A stretch of DNA of 64,000 nt, from positions 5,350,001 through 5,414,000 of the forward strand of contig JAEOAD010000018.1 in the NCBI GenBank assembly GCA_036365145.1, read 5' to 3'. Position numbers and translations under genes: made by a program. Every line of letters begins with the position of its first letter. Position 1 is the first letter of the stretch. Below the pieces are notes generated by a model. The model did no database searches, had not been told where the DNA came from, and saw nothing but the letters and a program-made list of their open reading frames with translations. This document shows positions 47,935-58,990 of the stretch, in pieces. The DNA comes from Orientallactaga sibirica (lineage: Eukaryota; Chordata; Mammalia; Rodentia; Dipodidae).

Positions 47935-48515
47935 TGAGGTAGGGTCTTATTCTAGCCCAACCTGACCTGGAATTCACTCTATTCTGTAGCTTCAGGCTAG
48001 CCTCAAACTCATAACAGTCTTCTACTGCAGCCTCCCAAGTGTGGAGAGTAGAGGTGTGTGCCTCCACACCTGGCTTCACACCACTTTTAAGATATCACAC
48101 AATGGGGCTGGAGAGATGGCTCAGTGGTTAAAAGTGTTTGCCTGTAAAGTCAAGGGATCCTGGTTTGACTCCAGGACCGAAGTAAGCAAGATGCACAAGG
48201 GGACGCATGCATCAGGAGATCGTTTGCAGTGGCTGGAGGCCCTGGCGTGCCCATTCTCTCTCCCTCTCTCCCTCTTTCTCTCAAATAAATAAATAAATAA
48301 ATTAATTAAATATATATTTTAAAAAAGATACCACACAATGGGTTGGAGAGATAGCTTAGTGGTTAAGACACTTGCCTGCAAAGCCTAAGGACCCAGGTTC
48401 AATTCCCCAGGACCCACATAAGCCAGATGCACATGGTGGTACATGCATCTAGTTTGTTTGCAGGGGCTAGAGGCCCTGGTGTGCCCATTCGCTCTCTAGT
48501 AAATAAATAAATAAT
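47935..48515. repeat. B1 minus and two Dips plus
   Basis: B1 minus 47,935-48,078; Dip plus 48,104-48,310; Dip plus 48,340-48,515. The sequence gatatcacacaatggg flanks the first Dip (48,091 and about 48,327), consistent with its target duplication. Confidence 0.87.
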
Positions 48516-48539
48516 TACACAAGGACTGAAGGCTACCAG

Positions 48540-49181
48540 TCCCTCCAGTATCATTCGCATCACTGAGAATATGGAGAATATGACAGTAATCTAAGAAATG
48601 ACAAAGTCTCCACCTTCACAGATATCTTAATGGAGATGGGAAGGAAAACAAGTAACACATAGGATAGGTATTACAGAGAAAATGTTAAAACAAGGTAGTA
48701 TTTTTTTTCAGTATGTGTGTGGAAAATTCATGTGTACAGGCTTGCAGGTATGTGGAGGTCAGGTGTCCTCCTTTAGTGTTCTACCTTATTTCCTTGAGTA
48801 AGAGTCTCTCACTGAACTTAAAGCTCATCTTTCTGTTAAAGCAGCAAGCCCCAAGGATCCTCCTGTTCTCTGCCCCACTCAGGGTTCAAGTCACAGGTAT
48901 CCATGATCATGCCAAGCTTTTTACGTGGGTGCCAGGGATTGAGGTTCTCATGCTTGACAGCAAATACTCTAACCCACTGAGTTATCTCCCCAGTTTTAAA
49001 GTAGTAATCAGGTGCCTAAGAAGTTTGAACAAAAACCTAAAAGAGAGCCGGGCGTGGTAGGGCACGCCTTTAATCCCAACACTCGGGAGGCAGAAGTAGG
49101 AGGATTGCTATGAGTTCGAGGCCACCCTGAGACTACATAGTGAATTCCAGGTCAGCCTGGGCCCGAGTGAGACCCTACCTC

Positions 49182-49212
<31 letters not shown>

Positions 49213-49350
49213 AAAAGAGGACAAGGAACAAATCACACAGGCATCTAGGGAACAGTTTAAGCAGAAGGAATAGTAATGTGGTGGTCTGAGGTATAGCAGG
49301 ATTGTGATTGGGGACATGAAAGAGACCTGTATGGCTAGAATAGATAAAAA
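48540..49350 (+). mobile_element. L2-like element carrying a B4-like SINE and a B1
   Basis: Diverged L2-type text (gggaaggaaaacaagtaaca ... ggaacagtttaagcagaagg) is spread over three pieces. It is split by a B4-like SINE on minus (48,712-48,998, ending cactgagttatctccccag) and by a B1 on plus (49,047-49,210). The B1 is flanked by aaaaacctaaaagag on both sides. Confidence 0.5.
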
Positions 49351-49359
49351 CAGACCAAG

Positions 49360-49819
49360 CCGGGCGTGGTGGCACATACCTTTAATCCCAGCACTTGGGA
49401 GGCAGAAGTAGGAGGACCACCATGAGTTCAAGATCAACCTGAGACTACACAGTGAAATCCAAGTCAGCCTGGGATGGAGCAAAACCTTACTTTGAAAACA
49501 CACACACACACAAAGAAAAAAAAAGTAAACCTGAGGTCCCAGAAAGAAAAACCACCTTTTCTACCACTAGGGAGTCTCACTGCAAGAATTTTTTTTTTTT
49601 TTTTTTTTTGAGAGAGACAGAGAATGGACACACCAGACAGCTGTAAACAAACTCCAGACACATGCGCCCCCTTGTGGGCAAGTGCAGCATTGCACCCTTG
49701 TGTCACTTTTTGCATCTGGCTAAATGTGGGTCCTAGAGAATCAAACCAGCATTCTTAGGCTTCACAGGCAGGCACCTTAACTGCTAAGCCATCTCTCCAG
49801 CCTTTTTTTTTTTTTTTTT

Positions 49820-49851
<32 letters not shown>

Positions 49852-50310
49852 GAATGGGTCATTGCAGGAATTTTGACTTCTAGACATCATTTAGCTCAAC
49901 AACATTTCAACATTTTGAAACTTCTATCCTTATATGTTTTGTTGAAACCATTAAGTATTATAGAAATTAACACAGTTTGAAAACTCATCAGAGGCCATTT
50001 GGTTTTAGCAAAGCAGACTCAAAAACAAAGTTGAAAGCCCAGCCTTTAATCCTAGCACTAGGGAAGCAGAGGTAGGAGGATCACAGTGAGTTCAAGGCCA
50101 CTCTGAGACTACATAGTAAATTCCAGGTCAGCCTGAGCTACAGTGAGACTCTACCTCGGAAAAAACAACAACAACAAAAAAAAAAACACAAAGTTGATTT
50201 GAAGTTTGGCTTTAACAGGGGTCTCCTTTGTAGCCTAGGATAGCCTCAAATTTTCAAGCCTCCTTAGTACTGAGAGTTTAAGTGTGTGCTACCACACTTA
50301 GAACAAATTT
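49360..50310. repeat. SINE cluster
   Basis: B1 plus 49,360-49,510; long-form Dip minus 49,600-49,802 with a perfect CTCF-like core on minus at 49,664-49,677; Dip fragment minus 49,820-49,858; head-truncated B1 plus 50,040-50,165; decayed B1-like minus 50,215-50,310. Confidence 0.82.
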
Positions 50311-50910
50311 CATCAAACCAAGGGATTCTCAAAAGCTAAACTGTAACCAACAATGAAATACAAAATGTTGAAGAGTCCCTGAGTAACCAATATCTTTTCC
50401 CCCACAATATTTCTATAAATAAATAACCATTCCCAAGAAGAGAAACAAACCATATTGATAGTTTGTAAATATGAGTCTAATCTAGTGCGTAGGTATCACC
50501 TCTCACTTTTGTATTTTATAAACTTTATATTCTTTTTACATTCCAGTGATACAGAGAAATCAACAAGGAGGAACATTAGAAACTCTAGGGCCCTATTGTT
50601 ATTACTTGTTACAATTACATGCTTTCAATGTTTCAATGGCTAATTTCCATTTGAGTTAGCCATGAACAGCAAAAGAAACCACACTGTCTGGCAAACTGAG
50701 GCTTGCCTCATCAGTTAAAGAAGAGCCATCTTTGCCCCACCCTTTCCTTTTGATACTCAGCTTCTATGTGCTACAACACAACTTACAAAACCAGTGGGAC
50801 ATATGTCAAATGTTGGCATTGAAATGGGTTGTTTACCTTAAGCTATATGCCCATTTATTCAACATTTACTGACTGCCTGCCATGAAAAAGAATAAGCAAA
50901 AAACTAACAG
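50311..50910. other. Single-copy-looking intron
   Basis: No gene seen. A short L2-like phrase (atttattcaacatttactga) at about 50,855 is cut by the next B1. Confidence 0.4.
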
Positions 50911-51600
50911 AAGCCGGGCATTGTGGAGCAAACCTTTAATCCCAGCACTCGGGAGGCAGAGGTAGGAGGATGGTCGTGAGTTCGAGGCCAGCCTGAGACT
51001 ATACCATCAATTTCAGGTCAGCCTGGGTTAGAGTGAAACCCTACCTCGGAAAAAAAAAAAAAAAAAACTAACAGTCCCACTTCCAAGGACTCAACCAAAA
51101 GAAGAGAAAGCTTATATGGCTGTTAAAAGGCTGGGTGCTAGGCTGGAGGGATGGCTTAGAGGTTAAGGCACTTGCCTGTAAAGCCCAAAGACCCAAGTTC
51201 AATTCCCCAGTATTCACGTAAGCCACATGTATAAGGGATGCATCTGGAGTTCGTTCGCAGTGGCTGGAGGCCCTGGTGTGCCCATCTCTCTCTCTCTCAA
51301 ACAAATAAAATATATTAAAAATAAATTTTTTTTTAAAAAAACTTGTCTTCAGCTGGGCATGGTGGCACACACCTTTCATCACAGCATTTGAGAAGCAGAG
51401 GTAGGAGGATCACCATGAGTTCGAGGCCACCCTGAGACTACATAGTGAATTCCAGGTCAGCCTGGGCTAAAGACAAAAAAAAGCTGGGCATGGTGGTAGG
51501 AGGATCGCTGTGAGTTTGAGGCCACCCTGAGACTACGTAGTGAATTCCAGGTCAGCCTGAGCTAGAGTGAGACCCTACTTCAAAAAACAAACAAACAAAC
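50911..51600 (+). repeat. B1-Dip-B1-B1 run
   Basis: B1 50,911-51,065; Dip 51,140-51,330; B1 51,352-51,475; B1 51,483-51,600 lacking its 5' third. Confidence 0.86.
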
Positions 51601-51604
51601 AAAA

Positions 51605-51801
51605 TAAACTTTGATATTCTATCTCATTCCTGTCAGAATGGCTATCATCAAGAAAACAAATGACAATAAAAGCTGGAGAGGATATGGAAAAAGAGGAACC
51701 CTTCTATGGAATGTAAACTGGTACAGCCATTGTGGAGACCAGTGTGAAAGTACCTGAGACAGCTAAAAATAGATTTATCATATGACCCAGTTATACCACT
51801 C

Positions 51802-51851
<50 letters not shown>

Positions 51852-52255
51852 GACTCATCACACTACCTCAAGAGACACTTGCACATCTATGTTTATTGAC
51901 GCTCTATTCACAATAGCTAGGAAACAGAACCAGCTTAGAGGCCCTCAACTGATGAGCGGATAATGAAGATGTGGTACATTTATATGATAGAATTCTATGC
52001 AGCAGTAAAGAAAAATGAAATCCTAGCCACAAATGTTTAGACTTATATGTGAGATGGAGTAAAACTCGGCAGAGGCCAGTAAGCTAGAAAGGAACTAGCT
52101 ATAAGGGAGGGAGGAGACAGGAGGACTTAAGGAGATGGTATTGTATATATGTAAGTAGATGAACAGATTACTGGGGATGGTATAGCCTAAGTGAGGTCAG
52201 CAGAAGAGACTGAGTAAAAGAAGGGAGGGGGAAGATTAATCAAAATTCAAGATGC
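51605..52255 (+). mobile_element. L1 3' end (ORF2 C-terminal part and 3' UTR)
   Basis: Contains the near-universal L1 phrases gtcagaatggctatcatcaa, aaagctggagaggatatgga, ggtacagccattgtggagac and attctatgcagcagtaaaga, followed by a G/A-rich 3' UTR. An (AC)n microsatellite (51,812-51,849) has expanded inside it. It is less decayed than the copy at 35,070 and probably rodent-specific. Dead: 5' truncated with stops. Confidence 0.88.
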
Positions 52256-52257
52256 TA

Positions 52258-53093
52258 GCCAGGGCATGGTGGCACGCCTTTAATCCCAGCACTCTAGAGG
52301 CACAAGTAGGAGGATCACTGTGAGTTCAAGGCCACCCTGAGGCTACCTAGTGAATTCCAGGTCAGCCTGGACTAGAGTGAGACTCTACCTTGAAAAACGA
52401 AAAATTCAAGATGCTATGAATAAACCACATAAAGCCAGATGCACAAGATGGCACATGCATCTGGAGTTCATTTGCAGTGGCTAGAGACCCTGGCACACCT
52501 ATTCTCTACCTCTCAATCTTACTCTGCCTCTTTCTCTCTTTCAAATAAATAAATAAATAATAACTCATTTTCAAAGGGGCTAACTCCATGGTTAAAGGTG
52601 CTTACTTACAAAGCTTGCCAGCCCAGGTTTGATTCCCTAGCACCCATATAAAGTATGACACAAAGTGTCACTGACTTGACATATCCATGCCCACACACAA
52701 ATTTTTTTTAAAAACATTTTTATTTTTATTTATTTATTTACTTGAGAGAGAGGAAGAGGGAGAGAATGGGTGCACAAACAAATTCCAGATACATGTGCAT
52801 TTGGCTTATGTGGGTCCTGGAGAATCGAACCTGGGTCCTTTGGCTTTGCAGGCAAGTGCCTTAACAGCTAGGCCATCTACCCAGCCCCACACAAATATTT
52901 TTAAAAACCTGTCTTCTGGGGCCTGGAGAGATGGTTTAGTGGTTAAGATGCATGCCTGCGAAGCCTAAGGATCCTGGTTCGAATCTCCAGGTCCCACGTA
53001 AGCCAGATGTGCATGATGGCGCATGAATCTGGAGTTCATTTGCAGTGGCTAGAGGCCCTGGCATGCCCATTCTCACCCTCTCTCTGTCTCAAA

Positions 53094-53128
<35 letters not shown>

Positions 53129-53550
53129 ATATAAAATCTTAAAAAAAAAAACTGTCTTCTGGGCTGGAGAGATGGCTTAGAGGTTCATGTGCTTGCCTGC
53201 AAAGCCAAAGGACATGGGTTCAATTCCCCAGGACCCACATAAGCCAGATGCACTAGGGGGCACACAATCTGGAATTCGTATGCAGTGGCTAGAAGCCCTG
53301 GCATGCCCATTCTCTTTCTCTCCCTGCCTATTTTACTCTCTCAAATAAATAAATAAATAAACAAACAAACAAACAAACAAACAAACTATATATACATACA
53401 TACATATATATAACTTGTCTTCTGCCTAGCATGATGGCAACCACCTTGTCTGAGGCAAGAGGACTGCCTTGAGTTCAAGGCTAGCCTGGATCCAGAGTGA
53501 GTTCCAGGTCAGCCCAAGCTAGAGTAAGACCCCAGCTCAGAAAACAAATA
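52258..53550. repeat. SINE cluster
   Basis: B1 plus 52,258-52,400; 5'-truncated Dip plus 52,425-52,565; Dip plus 52,575-52,700; Dip minus 52,710-52,888; Dip plus 52,920-53,145 with an (AAAT)n tail; Dip plus 53,160-53,400 with AAAC and AT-rich tail; B1 plus 53,425-53,550. Confidence 0.85.
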
Positions 53551-53552
53551 GG

Positions 53553-54626
53553 GTTGTACACATGGCTTAGCAGTTAAGGTGCTTTCTGGCAAATCCAAAA
53601 GGACCAGGTTTGATTCCCCATTACCCACGTAAAGTTGGATGAACTAGGTGGTACATGTGTCTGGAGTTTGTTTGCATTGGGTAGAGGTCCTGGCATGCCC
53701 ATTATCTACCTCTTTATCTCTCTCTCCTCTCTCTTTCTCTCTGTCTCTTTCAAATAAATAAATAAGTATTTTCTTAATAATTTTTTTATTGACAACTTCT
53801 ATACTTACATACAAAAGGTGCATGATTTTTCCCTCCCTCCCAAGTTTTTTTTAAAAAAAGAAAACAAACAAACTTGTCCTCTGGGGCTGGGGAGATGGCT
53901 CAGGGGTTAAAGGCACTTGCTTGAAAAGCCTGCCAGCCTGGGTTCAATTCCCCAGCCACCAACATAAAACCAGACAGGCATTCATTTGCAGCAGCAAGAG
54001 ACCCTGGCATGCTCATACACACATATGCAAATAAATAAAAAAATTTTTAAAGCTGGGCATGGTGGCACACGCCTTTAATCCCAGCACTTTTGAGGCAGAG
54101 GTAGGAGGATCACCAATGAGTTCAAGGCCACCCTGAGACTACATAGTGAATTCCAGGTCAGCCTGAACTAGAATGAGACCCTACCTCAAAAAACTAAAAA
54201 AATAATAAAATAAAATAAGAAAACAGGGCTGGGGCTGGAGAGATGGCTTAGTGGTTAAGGTGTATGCCTGTGAAGCCTAAGGACCCCTGTTCGATTCTCC
54301 AGGTCCCACGTAAGCCAGATGCACATGGTGGCACATGGGTCTTGAGTTCATTTGCAGTAGGGCTAGAAGCCCTGGCACGCCCATTCTCACTCCCCCCCCC
54401 CATCGCTGATAAATAAATTGATTAAATAAAATAAAATCTTAAAAAAAAAAAAAAAAACAGGACTGGAGAGATGGTTTAGTGGTTAAGGTATTTGCCTGCA
54501 AAGCCAAAAGGACTCTCCAGGAACCACAAACCACATAAGCCAGATGCACAAGATAGCACATGCATCTGGAGTTATTTTGCAGTGGCCGGAGGCCCTGACA
54601 TGCTTATTCTCTGCACCCCCCCCCCG

Positions 54627-54674
<48 letters not shown>

Positions 54675-55332
54675 AAATAAATATAAAAATTTTTAAAAAC
54701 TTGTCTTTAAGACTAGATGTAAGTCTGTGGTAAAGAGCTTGCCTAGTAGGTTCAAGGTCCTGGGCCCAAATTTTAACAAAGCAGAGCATTGTGATGATGC
54801 ACTTAATCCCAGCACTCTGGAGGCTGGACAGGAGGATCACTTAGAGACCAAGGCCAGTCTGGGCTATATAATGAGTCCCAGGTCAGCCTGGGATACAGAC
54901 CCTGCCTCAAATAAAAATGCTGGGCATTGGCCATGCTGTTTTATGCTTATAACCTGACCATTCAAGAGACAGAAATAGGAGATCATCCAAAATTCAAGCC
55001 CATTCTGGTCTACATAGTAAATTCCAGGCCACCCACGGCTACATAAAAGTTTATCTCAAAAAACAGAAAGATTTCTGTCTTCAATACTCAGAAAACTCAT
55101 TTGCTGAATTACAGGAAGAAAAACAAGAATAGGACAAAATTAAGTTTGAATTCTGTTCTTCAGCATCATCTTTTTTTTTTTTTTTTTGGTTTTTCAAGGT
55201 AGGGTTTCACTATAGTCCAAGCTAACCTGGAATTAACTACGTAGTCTCAGGGTGGCCTCGAACTCTCAGGGATCCTCCTACCTCTGCCTCCTGAGTGCTG
55301 GGATTAAAGGCGTGCGCCACCCCACCCGGCTA
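53553..55332. repeat. SINE cluster
   Basis: Dip plus 53,553-53,765; short piece 53,776-53,840 (attgacaacttctatactta) that may be a rodent L1 end; Dip plus 53,884-54,045; B1 plus 54,051-54,220; Dip plus 54,226-54,450; Dip plus 54,462-54,690; old B1/ID-like pieces 54,705-55,065; B1 minus 55,180-55,332. Confidence 0.8.
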
Positions 55333-55334
55333 AC

Positions 55335-55744
55335 ATCATCTTTTTAAAGGAGCTCTACCTTGGTAAAGAGATTCAATCCTATAGCTCATATAGAACACAT
55401 TTTACTAGTATTTTCCATCCTCTCACCAGCACTTCTTAGTAACTCTAATTCCACCTACATTCACATGTTTTACACTGAAGTGTCAAAACTGCAAAAAGGA
55501 AGTAACTAATTAGTTCACATTCTGCCATGTGAGTAACCCTTTTTTAAAGCCTGTTTCTAGGAGAGGACATCTGAATGTATGAAAGACTCAACTCACTCCT
55601 CCCTAAGTAACCCACAGGTTCCCTAATTCCTGACTCATTCTGCAATTCTGACTTAATCTCCATTTGGTTCCTCACATTTCAGCAAGCAGTGGCTTAACAG
55701 CCCTATAAACTTAGTTGTATAAACTTAGTGGATACTCGTGTAGA
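55335..55744. other. Single-copy-looking intron
   Basis: About 400 bases without a recognised repeat or gene. Confidence 0.4.
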
Positions 55745-56475
55745 GCTGGCGGCCCTGGCATGCCCATTCTCTCTTTCTTCTATCCCTCTCTGCTTGGAAA
55801 TAAATAAAATTATTTTTTAAAAAAATGGAATGCTAGGCTGAAGAAATGGCTTAACAGTTAAGGCACCTGCTTGCAAAGCCTGAGGACCCACATTCAGTTC
55901 CCTAGTTCCCATCTAAGCCAGATGCACAAGGTGGCACATGCATCTGGAGTTCCTTTGCAGTGGCTGGCTTTGTTTGTTTGTTTTTGTTTTTCGAGGTAGG
56001 GTCTCACTGTAGCCTACGCTGACCTGGAATTCACTATGTAGTCTCAGGGTGGCCTTGAACTCAGGCAGTCCTCCTACCTCTGCCTCCCAAGTGCTGGGAT
56101 TAAAGGCATGCGCCACCATGCCCAGCCCTTTCTCAAATACTTTTTAAAAAAATGTAATGCTGGGCTGGAGAGATGGCTTAGAGTTATGGCACTTGCCTGC
56201 AAATTCTAAGGATCCAGGTTCGATTCTCCAGTACCCACATAAGCCAGTTGCATAAGGTGGTGTATGCGTGTGGAGTTGGTTTGCAGTGGCTAGAGGCCCT
56301 GGTGCACGCTCGCTCTCTCAATAATTTAAAAAAAAAAATAGGGGCTGAAGAGATGGCTTAGTGGTTAAGTCACCTGCCAGCAAAGCCAAAGGATCCAGGT
56401 TCAATTCCCCAATACCCACCCAAAGCCAGATGCTCAAGGTGGCACATGTGTCTGGAGTTCAAAAAAAAAAAAAAA
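55745..56475. repeat. Dip SINEs, one interrupted by a B1
   Basis: 3' fragment of Dip plus 55,745-55,815; Dip plus 55,830-55,970 cut after gcagtggctgg by a B1 on minus (55,985-56,128), with its tail resuming as tctcaaatac; Dip plus 56,163-56,335; Dip plus 56,341-56,475, lacking its 3' half and ending directly in an A-run. Confidence 0.85.
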
Positions 56476-57439
56476 AATGGAATGTTGGCTACACAGAGGC
56501 TAAAAGAGGAATTTTGTTCTGAAAAGGTTAGAGTTCTTCACAAAAATCTTAGAGAAACTCACAAATAAAGTTCTCACTCTTTAACCATCAAAGCCAAAAC
56601 TGAAGGCTGCTGGGTGGTGGAGAAAATGGAAGGAAAGGAAATGACTCAAAATAACCCAGTGTAAGGGGCCTGAGTAGTCTTCATCGCTACTTGGCAGTTA
56701 AGATTTGAACTCTCTGGGTCCTGTAAATGGGTGAACATATCAAGGTCTGTGTTTACAGGACTTGTTTCCTTTGCGTCAGTTTTACAGTTGTGCTTTTGAG
56801 AATATTGTTACTCTCATCAATTTATATATGTACCCATAAAAATTTAAACGTGGCACACCTTGAATCACAGCACTTGGGAGGCAGAGGTAGGAGGATAGCT
56901 GTGAGTTCGAGGCTAGCCAAAGACTACAGAGTGAATTCCAACCTGGACTAGAGTGAGACCCTACCTCGAAAATTCAAACAAAAAAATAAAAAGTTTAAAC
57001 ATGGAAAATTAAAAAGTTAAAAGTTTTGGCTTCATAAGTGAGTATTTACTAACTTATTTTCCATGTTGGCAACCTTATTTCAAATACATGAAATATAGTT
57101 ACGGTAATTAGCTTGTTTAAAAAGCAGGGCCTTGAAAGTCTGGGAGTAGACTGGCAGTACTCAGGAATTTCTCACCCTAATTCTGAACTCACTCAGTAAC
57201 AGATTAGTGTCTTCTTTGCAAGGTCCGTTATAACATGCACACACTCCAAGTTATCTACCTGAAAACGATTCCTGTCAGAACATCCGTTTTGATACTGATT
57301 CATCGCCAATGTCAAACCTCGTCTTGAGCTGAGAAGGGAGAAAAGCTCAGTGTTGCAATGGGTCCTATGCAATACCCTCATCCATTTTCTTTTCACCGAA
57401 ACTCAACACCAGCATCTTTTAAATGCCGAGATTTCAAAC
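56476..57439. other. Intron next to the CpG island
   Basis: Single-copy-looking sequence with one B1 plus (56,855-56,990, 5' truncated). It contains the donor-like minus-strand site CAG|gtagat at about 57,259. No gene is seen. Confidence 0.5.
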
Positions 57440-58301
57440 CACCGTTCGGTTCGTTTCTGCCAGAGGGGCGAAGGCAGTGGCCCCACGGCTCGCCGCGCCC
57501 TGCGCCTTCGAGGCTGCGAGCTGCGTAGCGAGCAGGGAGCGCGCCCCGCGGAGGCCCAGGCTCTGCGCGACGACAGGCCCACCTGCGAGGCCCGGACACG
57601 GGCCGGCGGCCGGGGCACCGCGCTGACCAACGGCCGGCACTGCGAGTGTCAACGCCCGGTGCTTCCGCACACAAAAAGCGCCGCTCGGCCGGCCCGGCCC
57701 GCCCCTCCCACCGCGCCGCCCGGCCCCGCGCCCCGCGCCGCACAAAGGCCCGCCCGGCCCACGGGAACAAAGGCGGCCGCCCGCCGGCCCGGCACAGGTG
57801 CAGCCCCGACCCGCGGGCCCAACATGGCCGCGCGCCTGCTGCCCCGTTAGCCGCCGCCGGCCCTCCGCGTCCAGCCGGCGCCTCAGGCCTCGGCCCCTCT
57901 GCCGGCGCCTCAGGCCTCGCGTCCTCCTCAGGCCTCCCGCGCCACCGGCCCCTCATTCCCTCACACCACTCCCTCCAGCCCGCAGGCCTCGCTCCCCCGC
58001 TCTCCCGGCCTCACGGCCCGGCCTCCCCGTCCCCGGCCAGCGGTTGGCGCCCGCGGCGGTTGGCCAGCGGCCCCAGTGACCTGCGCTGCGTCGCATCCTC
58101 TGTCGACTGTCCGGCAGCGGGCTGTCCGGCAGTGTCGGCGGGCGCAAGGCCGCGGAGGGCAGGGCGGCTGGAAGGAGGGGGCGGCGGCGGCGGCGGGCGC
58201 AGCGCGGCCAGGCCGAGGCTCTCCGCGCGCGGCGCCGACCCCGCCCCCGCGCCTCCCGCCCGCTGCCGCCGCCGCCGGGGCCGCCGCCGCCCCTAGAAGC
58301 C

Positions 58302-58366
58302 GCGGGAAAAGTACGCGCCGCTGATTGGCTGCCGCCTCCAGGCGCCCGCGGACCGGGCTTTTCAAA
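58302..58366 (-). promoter_or_regulatory. E2F / CCAAT / CHR-like motif group
   Basis: Within 65 bp there is an E2F-like site (gcgggaaa, 58,302-58,309, reading TTTCCCGC on minus), an inverted CCAAT box (attgg, 58,324-58,328) and a CHR-like element (58,360-58,366, TTTGAAA on minus). NF-Y, E2F/DREAM and CHR sites together are typical of cell-cycle-regulated promoters. The match is by consensus only. The CDE-like half site next to the CHR (ggcg) is spaced one base short of the classical arrangement. Confidence 0.5.
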
Positions 58367-58543
58367 TCCACGCCGGGGCCGCGCGCGGTAGGCGACGGGC
58401 GGCGGGACGCGCGGGGCCGACCGCAGGTCGGAGCGCGGGTGGGAACGTCAGGCACGCGCCCGCCCAGATCGCCTCCAGCTCCGCTTCGTCGCCCCGCAAA
58501 CGGGCGGCGGTCAGCTCCGCTACCGCGGTGAGCCCCGGCGCGG

Positions 58544-58551
58544 TGACGTCA
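58544..58551. promoter_or_regulatory. Palindromic CRE (tgacgtca) with adjacent CCAAT
   Basis: A perfect 8-bp cAMP response element (CREB/ATF consensus) lies in the CpG island. A CCAAT box follows 10 bases on, at 58,562-58,566. CRE plus NF-Y spacing like this is common in CpG-island promoters. Confidence 0.6.
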
Positions 58552-58990
58552 CGCCCGCCGCCCAATCCCCGCGCGCGGCCCGGGAGCCCCGGCGTGGGCG
58601 CGGACGCGGGCGCCGGCTCCGAAAGCTGACTGGGAGCGCGGGAGGCGGCAGCCCCGCCCTGCGTACGGGCCGGGAGCGCTAGCGGCCGGAGTGAGCGTTG
58701 TGCCGCTCGGGCGTGGACGGCCGGCTTTGGGGACGCGGAGCTGGGCCCGCTGGCGGGGCGCGGCCTCATCTTGCGGCGGGCCTGTCAACGGCCGCGGAGA
58801 TCGCTTGTCAAAAGATGAACGACTCGGGACTAGGGGAAGCGTGAGGAGACCGCGTCTCCAGTGACACGCAGCCGCGTTCGTGCGCTCGGCCTGCGAGCTG
58901 TCCGCGGGCTGAGGAACGCGGAGCGTGTGCGCGCGGGGCTCAGTCTGGGAAGCGAAGGGCGGTGGTCCCGGGAGGTCTATTACCCGCTGT

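Larger units (their letters stand above)
57440..58990 (-). promoter_or_regulatory. NSD2: CpG-island promoter and first exon region of NSD2
   Basis: About 1.5 kb of very GC-rich, CpG-dense DNA with no SINE sits upstream of the NSD2 coding exons in the transcribed direction, as expected for this housekeeping-type gene. There is no TATA box. GC boxes occur (for example ccccgccccc at 58,239), with CCAAT motifs on both strands and a perfect CRE. The first exon probably lies in the left half. Two donor-like sites on the minus strand are CAG|gtgggc (exon end about 57,583) and CAG|gtagat (about 57,259), and I cannot choose between them. A plus-strand donor-like site (GCG|gtgagc at about 58,526) would suit a divergent non-coding transcript, but this is speculative. 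Confidence 0.85.

Noticed and set aside
57393..58455. Long Ala/Pro/Arg-rich open frames on both strands of the CpG island (up to 216 codons)
   Set aside because: Stops are rare in very GC-rich DNA. The frames overlap on both strands, have no recognisable domain and coincide with the promoter and leader region.
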